From: a virus
Strand: one strand, 5' to 3'
Length of the DNA stretch: 22,286 nt
IMG/VR virus record: IMGVR_UViG_3300028394_001408
Coordinates: 1 to 22,286 of that record
Shown here: one piece after another, positions 6,956-13,986 of the stretch
Numbering within the stretch: the stretch's first letter is position 1
Layout of the letters: each line of letters starts with the position of its first letter
Notes under the pieces: generated by a model
Databases searched by the model: none
Seen by the model: only the letters and a program-made list of their open reading frames with translations
What the model was told of the DNA's origin: nothing
Made by a program: the position numbers and the translations under genes

Positions 6956-8432
6956 CTGTTTGTTCAAGTAATCTTATCAAAGGATCATAATATTCTTTGA
7001 TAGGATCGTTAATACATCCTGTTGTTTTAATTGAAGGCGATTTTTTACGATATTTTTCAATTTTAGCATTTAATTCAACAGTTAAGTCAACCGCTTGCTT
7101 AAAATTGTTAATATCAGTATTGTCATCTTTTGTCCAAAAATATGGTTGTTTCATATCAGGTATTTGATAACCATATTTTTGATAATTTAAATCCATATCA
7201 CTCCTATTGTAATTAGGAGATATATCAGACATTGGGTTTAATATTAGTGGGATTGTGTGTAGTTTTGTAATTGGACAGTTGTCTTGAATACACCACTCTA
7301 CAGTATCTCTAACACTTTTTGAATCTTCTCCTGGAAGTCCAACAATATATCCAGCGTCAACCCATACATCATCTTTCCATGCTTCACGCATTTTCCAAAG
7401 AGTTTCTTTTCTTTTTTCTGCTGGCATTCCCTTACCGATGGCTTTAGATGCAACTGGATGAAATGAATCAACACCAATCCATGTAGAATATAATCCTATT
7501 TGTGTTAACAGTTCAATTTGTTCTAAATTTATAGCAATTACATCTAGTCTAGTATAAGCTCTAAGTGATAATTTAAATGGCAGTTTGTTGGTAACTTCTG
7601 CAATGTGTTCTAATTTTGTAGTGGAATCATTTAAAGTGTCATCAGAAACCCAGTAATTAGTTACACCCCATTGGTCATAATTACTCATAAATTCTTTATA
7701 TAAGACATCTTTGTCTTTAATATACTGAGAAATATCTTTTTTACCAATTAACGGATACGAACAAAAGCTACATTTAAATCTACACCCTCTTGTGAATTCA
7801 ATGTTCATTACTTCATTGGGTTTTATAAAATCTGTTTTTTGATAGTTTGTTTGACTTAATTTAAAATCCCAAGTTGGACCAGCTGCCGCTGTATTGTGTT
7901 TAATAACTTTAGGCCATATTCTTTTTTTAGTTTTAAAACTATCCAATAATTCTATAATTTGAACTTCACTGAGACCAGCCATGAAATAATCTACTGGTGC
8001 ATCAGCATAGTCATCAATTTTGTGTCCACCTACTATTGTTTTAATATTTGGGTTTATATTCTTAGCAACATCTATCCATTGATTTAAATTATTGGTCATA
8101 GCATCGTATATTAATCCTTTATTTGGAAACACATCATCAATAGTAGTAGTTGATGCAAAGTCTAACAATCTAGAAGCACGTTTGCTATTTGTAAATGGGG
8201 TTCTGTAAGGCCACCAAGTAGTGCTAAATCCTATTAGTAAAGTATCACTACCTACAGCTGAATTACATATTTTTCTCCAATACTCTAGACTTAGCTCACT
8301 ACTAAAGTCTAATACTAAACAACTATACCCGTTATCTTTTAAATGACTGGCCAAACGATAACATCCGTATCCACGCATCCATACAGGGTATGAAGTTGTA
8401 TCTGAAAATAATATAACGTTATATCCGTTCAT
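6942..8432 (-). CDS. Radical SAM protein with B12-binding-like N-terminal domain
   Basis: A 496-residue radical SAM enzyme. The iron-sulfur cluster motif is TRGCRFKCSFC with Cys217, Cys221 and Cys224 (CxxxCxxC). The N-terminal 170 residues look like the cobalamin-binding-type Rossmann domain found before many radical SAM cores: a first strand with NGYSCLVLDF, IGFSTTWWPY, then TIVGGHKI and VDYFMAGLSEV, the usual 'VGG..vd.vv.GegE' region with the GEGE end altered. After the cluster come WVSDDTLNDS, LSLRAYTRLD and YIVGLPGED, matching later strands of the SAM barrel. Substrate unknown; it is far too large and different to be QueE. It overlaps the upstream sugar dehydrogenase gene by 14 bases. It could act on a sugar, a modified base or a peptide; nothing in the sequence decides. 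Confidence 0.87.
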   Translation of the reverse strand: MNGYNVILFSDTTSYPVWMRGYGCYRLASHLKDNGYSCLVLDFSSELSLEYWRKICNSAVGSDTLLIGFSTTWWPYRTPFTNSKRASRLLDFASTTTIDDVFPNKGLIYDAMTNNLNQWIDVAKNINPNIKTIVGGHKIDDYADAPVDYFMAGLSEVQIIELLDSFKTKKRIWPKVIKHNTAAAGPTWDFKLSQTNYQKTDFIKPNEVMNIEFTRGCRFKCSFCSYPLIGKKDISQYIKDKDVLYKEFMSNYDQWGVTNYWVSDDTLNDSTTKLEHIAEVTNKLPFKLSLRAYTRLDVIAINLEQIELLTQIGLYSTWIGVDSFHPVASKAIGKGMPAEKRKETLWKMREAWKDDVWVDAGYIVGLPGEDSKSVRDTVEWCIQDNCPITKLHTIPLILNPMSDISPNYNRSDMDLNYQKYGYQIPDMKQPYFWTKDDNTDINNFKQAVDLTVELNAKIEKYRKKSPSIKTTGCINDPIKEYYDPLIRLLEQTVDTQ

Positions 8433-9198
8433 TAGTTTTTATCATATTATTGTATTCAATTGCTGTTTCTAATAAATCAAAACTTTGATTAATTGATTGT
8501 GCATATTGAACAAATGCCAATGTATCTTTAGGGAAGCAATGCCCACCCCATCCTCTTTCACCATCAATACCTGGCACCATACTGTGACTAGTACCAATCC
8601 TTACATCCTGACATACTAGATGTCTTACTACTTCAAAATCTTGCCCAGTTGTTTCACACAAGTCATACAAGTGATTAAAGAATGAAACTTTAATAGCAAG
8701 AAAACTATTAGTAGCATATTTGACCATTGCGGCTTCTTCTGGCGTACACTTGTGTATAACTTTTAAATTGACCAGTGAGTCTTTAAAAAGTAAATGCCAA
8801 AAGTTAGCCGGATCATCTCCACCAATAATCATATACTTTTGAATGGCAAAATCCTCAACAGCTGACTTTGCCCTTAAAAATTCTGGACTAAACACAATAC
8901 TATGGTCTGGATATTTTTCTAAAACATCTTTTAGTAAATTGGGACTAATAGTACTTTTTATTAAAATAGGCATAAAAATTGGCACTTGATCAATTACATT
9001 AACGATATTGCTAATGTCACAATTGCCAGAATCATCACTTGGTGTGTTAACGCAAATAACAATTCCGTCAGCATCAATGTGTTGTGCAACAGTAACTTCA
9101 GTGTATTTAGGATCAACGACAATAATCTCGTTTTTATTTTCTAAAGCACCTTTGACTGCTTTACCAACATAGCCGTAACCTGCTACAATTATCTTCAT
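8419..9198 (-). CDS. Truncated UDP-glucose/GDP-mannose dehydrogenase-like protein
   Basis: A 259-residue nucleotide-sugar dehydrogenase homologue. The NAD-binding motif is GYGYVG (residues 7-12); VICVNTPSDD and SPEFLRAKSA match the family 'v.vpTP' and 'PEFLreGsA' segments; Lys160 and Asn164 lie in the central helix; GWGGHCFPKDT holds the catalytic Cys221. The enzyme would oxidise the 6-hydroxyl of a UDP- or GDP-sugar to a uronate. The chain stops about 30 residues after the catalytic motif, so the third domain, which completes the nucleotide-sugar site in the usual 390-450-residue enzymes, is absent. Start chosen at 9198, one base after the polymerase stop (TAATATG); the upstream Met lies inside the polymerase gene. 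No frameshift remnant of the third domain is visible downstream, where the radical SAM gene begins at once. Confidence 0.85.
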   Translation of the reverse strand: MKIIVAGYGYVGKAVKGALENKNEIIVVDPKYTEVTVAQHIDADGIVICVNTPSDDSGNCDISNIVNVIDQVPIFMPILIKSTISPNLLKDVLEKYPDHSIVFSPEFLRAKSAVEDFAIQKYMIIGGDDPANFWHLLFKDSLVNLKVIHKCTPEEAAMVKYATNSFLAIKVSFFNHLYDLCETTGQDFEVVRHLVCQDVRIGTSHSMVPGIDGERGWGGHCFPKDTLAFVQYAQSINQSFDLLETAIEYNNMIKTNERI

Positions 9199-9199
9199 A

Positions 9200-11866
9200 T
9201 TAGAATTCAAACAGTTTATTAAACGTGTTTTTCTCCTCGGTACTCTTAATGTCCCAATCCAACACACCAATCAAGTTGTCCAGTTTGTTGTCAATAATTG
9301 TTTGCTCCATCTCAGTGTGGTCAAATGGTAAATCTTTAAACCATTGTGGCAAACGCAATTCATCAACTGGATATGCCACACTGGTAAATGCCATTGGATT
9401 ATCTTTAATTTTACATACAATAACTTTAGCACCATCAGTAATGTTGGCACTGTATTTGTCATCATACATACGCTTGAGCGTGTTCCAGTTAATACTTGCT
9501 CTAACGTGTCCAGGCAAGTTTGCTTTGCCAGCCTTGCGTTCTTTTTCTTGATATTCAGTAATGTTGTTGGCACGTTTAGGCGAACCTTTTTCCCAACCTG
9601 GTCTTGCTTTGAATTCAGTTCTAAATGCAGTAATATGCTCTAACACTTCTTTCTCAGTTGCACCAGTTAGTACTTTCTCCAATACATCACTTAAAAAGTT
9701 TTGTATAAATTCTGGAGTATCACTGCGTTTAAGGTCAAGTCCCATGGCTTTGATCTTGCCTGGCTTACCATCTACGTCACTGCGTTTGCCTTCTTTATCA
9801 TAATACAGCACAGCATAACGTTTCTTAGTAATAAACAAACCTTTACTTGCAACAATTTCACGACCAGCTTTAATAACCTCGCCGCGTGTTTTTGGACAGT
9901 GAAAACTGTCCGACATAAACTGTGGAAACGTATTGTTAACTTCAGATGCAATTTGATCATACAGTTGTACTACGGTTTCTTTCGTCCACGGAATCGCTCC
10001 CGAGTCGATATCTTTTTTAAGCGTCTTATAAGCACTAAAATAACAACTATCGGTATCACCATATATAATAGCTTTTCCCACATGATTATATTCTCCAGTA
10101 ACAATTTCATTGACCTTAGATGCCATGTGCTTGCAAATTGTACGTCCAGTTAGAGTAGTACTTTGACCAATACGATTATCAAAGAATCTACAACCAGGAT
10201 TAAGAATAGCACCATACAAACTGTTCAAGTTAATCTTCTTGACTAGTTGACGTTTGTCCCAGTATTCTTCTTCAATTTTATTTCCAGCATTAATGGCGTC
10301 TTTGAGTTTGGCCTGCATTTCTTTACGTTCTTTATACCAACGTGCAAGAAGTCCAGGGATAACGCCTTCTGTATTATGTGTAAAGATTGTGCCGTTAGCA
10401 CTGAGCATCCAAGGTTGATTGCTTTCAAATATAAGCCTGTATACCTCTGCGCTACTTAGTACGTCATTATCTCCATTTTCCCAATCAATAACAATCTCTG
10501 TGCCAACTTCTTTGTTCATTACACTGGTATATTCTAATGCGGCAAATATACCTTCCCATGAACCAGCAAACGATTTACCTTTGGCAATTAAGCCTTGTAT
10601 ATGGTCATTGGTCATTGTTTGACGTAATTGTCCAACGATAGTTTCTGGACCCATGTTAAGCGCACGAATTGCTGACGGATACAAGCTGTTAATGTCCAAT
10701 GATCCAATCCAATCTTGTAGACCTTCTTTTGGATGTGCAACATATGCACCAGCCGCTTGATTCTCTTCACGTTCACTCATCTTAGTTCGACTTGGAACAA
10801 CCATGCCTCTACGATGTGCTTCATTAATAATGGCCTGTTCAGTTACAGCCACAGCACCCATTGTGGTCTGTAGTAGCACAGTATTTTCATGTGCTAGTGT
10901 GTTGGCTAGATCCAAAAACTTTAGTTTCTTATCCAGTCTATCCAACAGTGACGTATCTTGTCTGTTGTATTCAATAAATGTTTTAAAATCATTATTGTAT
11001 AATTGATCCAACGTGCCTTCGTATTGTGTTTTTCGTTCACCCAGTTCATATTCGGCAATGGCATCCAGTCTATATGTATGACGTTCTTCATATGTGTATC
11101 TGCGATACAACTCCAAACTGTCCAAGTGTACACGACCCACAAAGTCATATGTTACACTTTGACGCCCAAACTTTTCATACTCACGGCGTTTGGGGAATTG
11201 ATTGAACAAACAAAAACGTCTAGTATCGTCTTTGCTCAATACCTTAGTAACACGATTAACTGTATAGGGAATATCATAACCTTCGCTGTTCCAACCAGTT
11301 AGTATATCTGCATCTTGTATGAGATCCAAAAACGCATCCAACATTTCACCTTCTGTTTTAAACAGCATGGTGTTGGGAAAGTCTTTAATTTCTTCTTGGG
11401 CCTGTTCCCATGTTAATGTCTTTGGAGGAACAGCAAAACACACTAGGGTTTCCAACCACTGTAAGTGTACGGCAATACTGGTAATTGGCATGAACGCATC
11501 GTCGGGTGTACTATAACCACGTTCAGGGTCAAAGTCTACCTCAATGTCGAAAAACGCCACATTTAGTTTTGGGGGATCTGCGTTAACGTAATTTTCACTC
11601 AAACACACAAACACTTGGTTAATGTCTGCTTCATAAATCTTTTTGTTTGAGTGTATCTTTAGTTCTTTGTGAAAGTCTTTTTGTGTTTTACATACAACTT
11701 TGCTAACAGGGTTGCCGTAAATACTTGTGTGCTTGCCCTTTTGGTCGTCATAGTAAAAGGTGTAGCGAGCCGGAATATCTCTAAATACCCGTTCGCCTTT
11801 CTTGTTGCGTTCAACCACACGAACCATATCATTGGCGCGGTCAAACCATGCGTCTACATAACTCAT
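9200..11866 (-). CDS. 43: Family B DNA polymerase, T4 gp43 type
   Basis: An 888-residue replicative polymerase with 3'-5' exonuclease, close to T4 gp43 in length (898). Exonuclease motifs: Exo I FFDIEVDF (Asp107, Glu109), Exo II NSEGYDIPY (Asp198), Exo III YNRQDTSLLDR (Asp304). Polymerase motifs: A, SLDINSLYPSAI (Asp391); B, KKINLNSLYGAI (543-554); C, YGDTDSCYFS (Asp604, Asp606). All catalytic acids are present, so both activities should work. The C-terminus NTFNKLFEF resembles the clamp-binding tail of T4-type polymerases. Good ribosome binding site (TGGAG, 5 nt before ATG). Just upstream is a hairpin like the gp43 translational operator. The gene follows the DsbA-like gene after about 80 bases and is probably read from the same promoter. 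Confidence 0.97.
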   Translation of the reverse strand: MSYVDAWFDRANDMVRVVERNKKGERVFRDIPARYTFYYDDQKGKHTSIYGNPVSKVVCKTQKDFHKELKIHSNKKIYEADINQVFVCLSENYVNADPPKLNVAFFDIEVDFDPERGYSTPDDAFMPITSIAVHLQWLETLVCFAVPPKTLTWEQAQEEIKDFPNTMLFKTEGEMLDAFLDLIQDADILTGWNSEGYDIPYTVNRVTKVLSKDDTRRFCLFNQFPKRREYEKFGRQSVTYDFVGRVHLDSLELYRRYTYEERHTYRLDAIAEYELGERKTQYEGTLDQLYNNDFKTFIEYNRQDTSLLDRLDKKLKFLDLANTLAHENTVLLQTTMGAVAVTEQAIINEAHRRGMVVPSRTKMSEREENQAAGAYVAHPKEGLQDWIGSLDINSLYPSAIRALNMGPETIVGQLRQTMTNDHIQGLIAKGKSFAGSWEGIFAALEYTSVMNKEVGTEIVIDWENGDNDVLSSAEVYRLIFESNQPWMLSANGTIFTHNTEGVIPGLLARWYKERKEMQAKLKDAINAGNKIEEEYWDKRQLVKKINLNSLYGAILNPGCRFFDNRIGQSTTLTGRTICKHMASKVNEIVTGEYNHVGKAIIYGDTDSCYFSAYKTLKKDIDSGAIPWTKETVVQLYDQIASEVNNTFPQFMSDSFHCPKTRGEVIKAGREIVASKGLFITKKRYAVLYYDKEGKRSDVDGKPGKIKAMGLDLKRSDTPEFIQNFLSDVLEKVLTGATEKEVLEHITAFRTEFKARPGWEKGSPKRANNITEYQEKERKAGKANLPGHVRASINWNTLKRMYDDKYSANITDGAKVIVCKIKDNPMAFTSVAYPVDELRLPQWFKDLPFDHTEMEQTIIDNKLDNLIGVLDWDIKSTEEKNTFNKLFEF

Positions 11867-11878
11867 TTATTCTCCATA

Positions 11879-11896
11879 TGCAATTTACGGCTTGCA
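11879..11896 (-). promoter_or_regulatory. Hairpin next to polymerase RBS, possible gp43-type translational operator
   Basis: In the mRNA, UGCAA-GCCGUAAA-UUGCA forms a perfect 5-bp stem with an 8-nt loop, three bases before the UGGAG ribosome binding site of the DNA polymerase gene. T4/RB69 gp43 represses its own translation by binding a hairpin with a 5-bp stem and 8-nt loop at the same place. The geometry is seen directly; the loop sequence differs from the T4 AAUAACUC, so binding by this polymerase is inference. Confidence 0.5.
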
Positions 11897-11946
11897 AATA
11901 CCATCTTTGCTGTTTGTGGCCAGCGTACCCTACTCAGTTAATGTAT

Positions 11947-12204
11947 TTAGATTTTTTTGGTAATATCTAAAATTGCTTCAATCTCAGCCCAATCTTCATT
12001 GTGGGAACTCCAGTCACCTTTATGTGCGATTTTAATTGCACGGTTAATAATACTGGTTTTGATATTCAATTCTTCTGCAACTGCCTTAACAGTTTCTTTC
12101 AAACCTTCTTGCAAGTCTTCAACTTCACGCAATACTGTTGAGCCTTCGTTGATTAATCTTTCCAATTTTGCCTTTTCTTCTGCACCGTAGCTACGTCCTG
12201 ACAT
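11947..12204 (-). CDS. dsbA: DsbA-like small double-stranded DNA-binding protein
   Basis: An 85-residue protein comparable to T4 DsbA (89 residues), a small DNA-binding protein reported to act at late promoters. It is predicted helical: an acidic/basic N-terminal part (MSGRSYGAEEKAKLERLINE), a middle helix ETVKAVAEELNIKTSIINRA and AIKIAHKGDW, and an acidic C-terminal helix. The middle matches the order seen in T4 DsbA (a helix, 'eLgv....fnrll.lyHK', then an acidic helix). It is the first gene after a perfect consensus promoter and has AGGAG 5 nt before its ATG, so it should be made early and strongly. It is not the disulfide oxidoreductase of the same name: there is no CxxC. Confidence 0.68.
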   Translation of the reverse strand: MSGRSYGAEEKAKLERLINEGSTVLREVEDLQEGLKETVKAVAEELNIKTSIINRAIKIAHKGDWSSHNEDWAEIEAILDITKKI

Positions 12205-12228
12205 GTAAGTCTCCTAATGTATAAGCCT

Positions 12229-12257
12229 ATTATATACTAATTATCTGTTTGTGTCAA
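12229..12257 (-). promoter_or_regulatory. Sigma70-type promoter for dsbA-like/polymerase unit
   Basis: On the minus strand TTGACA (12252-12257) and TATAAT (12229-12234) are exact consensus with a 17-bp spacer. The start would be near 12222, giving a leader of about 18 nt that includes the TAGGAGAC ribosome binding site. It lies immediately after the terminator that ends the late unit, so it begins a separate transcription unit. Its layout is the same as that of the clamp promoter. Confidence 0.8.
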
Positions 12258-12279
12258 TGCCTAAGATATTTTAAAGACA

Positions 12280-12306
12280 AAAATGGCAGAACGAATCTGC
12301 CATTTT
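12280..12306 (-). terminator. Intrinsic terminator closing the late module
   Basis: A perfect 11-bp inverted repeat (AAAATGGCAGA / TCTGCCATTTT) with a 5-nt loop, 7 bases after the stop at 12314. On the minus strand it is followed by TGTCTTTAAAAT, a modest U-rich tract continuing the U run in the stem. The near-symmetry means it could also stop plus-strand transcription, but no plus-strand gene exists here. Confidence 0.82.
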
Positions 12307-12313
12307 GTTAATA

Positions 12314-13969
12314 TTATACGCTAAATTTTTGATTCGCCGCCGCACCACCAGCTGCCTGTTCAGCGTCAGCAATTGCTTTTTGGATCTCTGGATCGTCTTG
12401 GAAAGCACTTCCATCATCGCCCATCAATTCTTTTTTAATTGCATCAATCTCAGTAGTCAATGCTTTGATATCATCTACATCTGTTGCTCCTGGAGTCGGT
12501 GTTGTACCACCTTGATCAGCGTGTGGATTCTCTTTTCTAGGAGTTGGCGTTCCAGTTTGTACTGCTGGCACAACTGCTGGAGCTTCTTCTGGCTTGCCGC
12601 TTAATGCGTATGCTGTTCCGCCTGCAACTGCCGCGGCACCAAGACCAGTTTTAATTGGATTAGCTTTAACAACTTTTGCTGTGTTGTATGCGGCACGTTG
12701 TGTTACCGGTGCCTTGGCCAATTGTTTTGCAAACTGTTTAGAACTTTGACTAGTCATTTGTGGGGCACCAGCTTTTGTTAGTTTACCAGTGGCAACCGGA
12801 GCACCTGAAAATCCTGTCTTAGCCGCTTGGTATGCACCTCTGACACCGTCAACGGCTTTGCCACCATATTTAACTGCGGCATCCCACAGTCCTTCATCAA
12901 CACGAGTTTCAATCATTAATAACCTATCTCTTAGAGCCGCATATTTTTCAGCTTCGGATAAACGTGATTCTTCTTTTGGCACAGCATTTGCACTAATTGG
13001 ATCACTGGCCGGCACTTTCTCCAGCGCCGCTTTTAATGAAGCCGCATTAGATTCTGGAGCAGCCGCAGTAGCACCTTTACCTGGCGCCTTGCTTGCACTT
13101 GCCTGTAATTTTGCAGTGATCTCTTTTAATCTAGCAAGTTTTTCTGCTTTGAATTTTGCACTTGCTTCAGCACCTTGAGTAGAAGGTAGACCGGCATTCT
13201 TTTTAAGGTTTGCTAGGTCTGCTGCCGCTTCTTCTCCAGGATTACCTACTCCTGTGGCAGCACTAGTACCGCCGCCGGCATTGGCTCGCATGGCTGCACC
13301 TTGTTCAGCATCGTCTCTGTCTGCTTGATTAGGATCAACTTTCTGTGGTACTGGTGTTGCCGCTTGAGCAGGAGTCGCTGCCGCTTGACCTTGTTGTGCT
13401 GGATCTTTTGCCATATTTGACGCCGCACCTGTTTGTGGTGCCGCCGCTGGATCACCACCGCGCATTTTTGCTGGAGACGCCGCTGGAGCCGCAAATGTTG
13501 ATGCATCACCTTGTGTACCAGCACCAACTAAATTTTTAATTTTGTTAAGATTATTAGCGCCAAAATTCATTCTTTTGGCAATGGCTTGATCTTCTGGATC
13601 TTTAAAATAACTAAATGGTGGTTTAGGGCCAGGCATTCTAGCTAAAATATAAGGATCTTGCCTATTGGCTTTGCCCAACCATGTGTCTTGTTCAGGACTA
13701 AATTGAAATTCTTCAGCTTCATCTAATTTATAACCAAATTCTTGAATTAAACCACGTGCAATTCCACTTTTAAACATAGATGATTCATCTATATCTGAAA
13801 CTTTATAGTATTTGACAGAGTGGCTCTCTTCCGCCACACTTGGTTGACTATCAATGTTTTGATTGTGATTTTGTGTCGGAGTATGATCATACTCAGCAGG
13901 ATCACTAGCTTCGTTCATGCTCTTAGCTTCAATTTGATCCATTCTTGCAATTAATTTTTGTAAGTCCAT
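12314..13969 (-). CDS. Large Ala/Pro/Gln-rich virion-type protein, function unknown
   Basis: A 551-residue low-complexity protein. It begins MDLQKLIARMDQIEAKSMNE, similar in pattern to the start of the neighbouring 13987-15609 product. A short ordered region (about residues 50-145) includes IARGLIQEFGYKLDEAEEF and LARMPGPKPPF. Then come long Ala/Gln/Pro stretches, a charged helical part (YAALRDRLLMIETRVDEGLW) and, near residue 450, a hydrophobic Gly/Ala segment GLGAAAVAGGTAYALSG that could sit in a membrane. The C-terminal 60 residues are acidic and helical. The gene follows AAGGAAAA and ends just before the terminator. I recognise no enzyme domain. A virion or injected-protein role is inferred from context and composition. 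Confidence 0.75.
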   Translation of the reverse strand: MDLQKLIARMDQIEAKSMNEASDPAEYDHTPTQNHNQNIDSQPSVAEESHSVKYYKVSDIDESSMFKSGIARGLIQEFGYKLDEAEEFQFSPEQDTWLGKANRQDPYILARMPGPKPPFSYFKDPEDQAIAKRMNFGANNLNKIKNLVGAGTQGDASTFAAPAASPAKMRGGDPAAAPQTGAASNMAKDPAQQGQAAATPAQAATPVPQKVDPNQADRDDAEQGAAMRANAGGGTSAATGVGNPGEEAAADLANLKKNAGLPSTQGAEASAKFKAEKLARLKEITAKLQASASKAPGKGATAAAPESNAASLKAALEKVPASDPISANAVPKEESRLSEAEKYAALRDRLLMIETRVDEGLWDAAVKYGGKAVDGVRGAYQAAKTGFSGAPVATGKLTKAGAPQMTSQSSKQFAKQLAKAPVTQRAAYNTAKVVKANPIKTGLGAAAVAGGTAYALSGKPEEAPAVVPAVQTGTPTPRKENPHADQGGTTPTPGATDVDDIKALTTEIDAIKKELMGDDGSAFQDDPEIQKAIADAEQAAGGAAANQKFSV

Positions 13970-13986
13970 TTTACGTTTTCCTTGAA

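Noticed and set aside
6942-8432. Radical SAM protein as QueE of the preQ0 pathway
   Set aside because: QueE is about 200-250 residues and lacks a B12-type N-terminal domain; this protein has 496 residues and a CxxxCxxC core inside a methyltransferase-like layout.
9114-9120. CTAAATA motif on the minus strand
   Set aside because: It is inside the sugar dehydrogenase coding sequence near its start. It shows that this 7-mer occurs by chance and weakens the call at 16713-16719.
11943-11949. CTAAATA overlapping the stop of the DsbA-like gene, upstream of the polymerase gene
   Set aside because: It is a single weak motif about 75 bases from the polymerase start. The polymerase is adequately explained by read-through from the promoter at 12229-12257.
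13345-13539. Plus-strand and alternate-frame open frames across the Ala/Pro-rich genes
   Set aside because: They are by-products of the high-GC, repetitive codon use of the low-complexity minus-strand proteins, without ribosome binding sites or recognisable domains.
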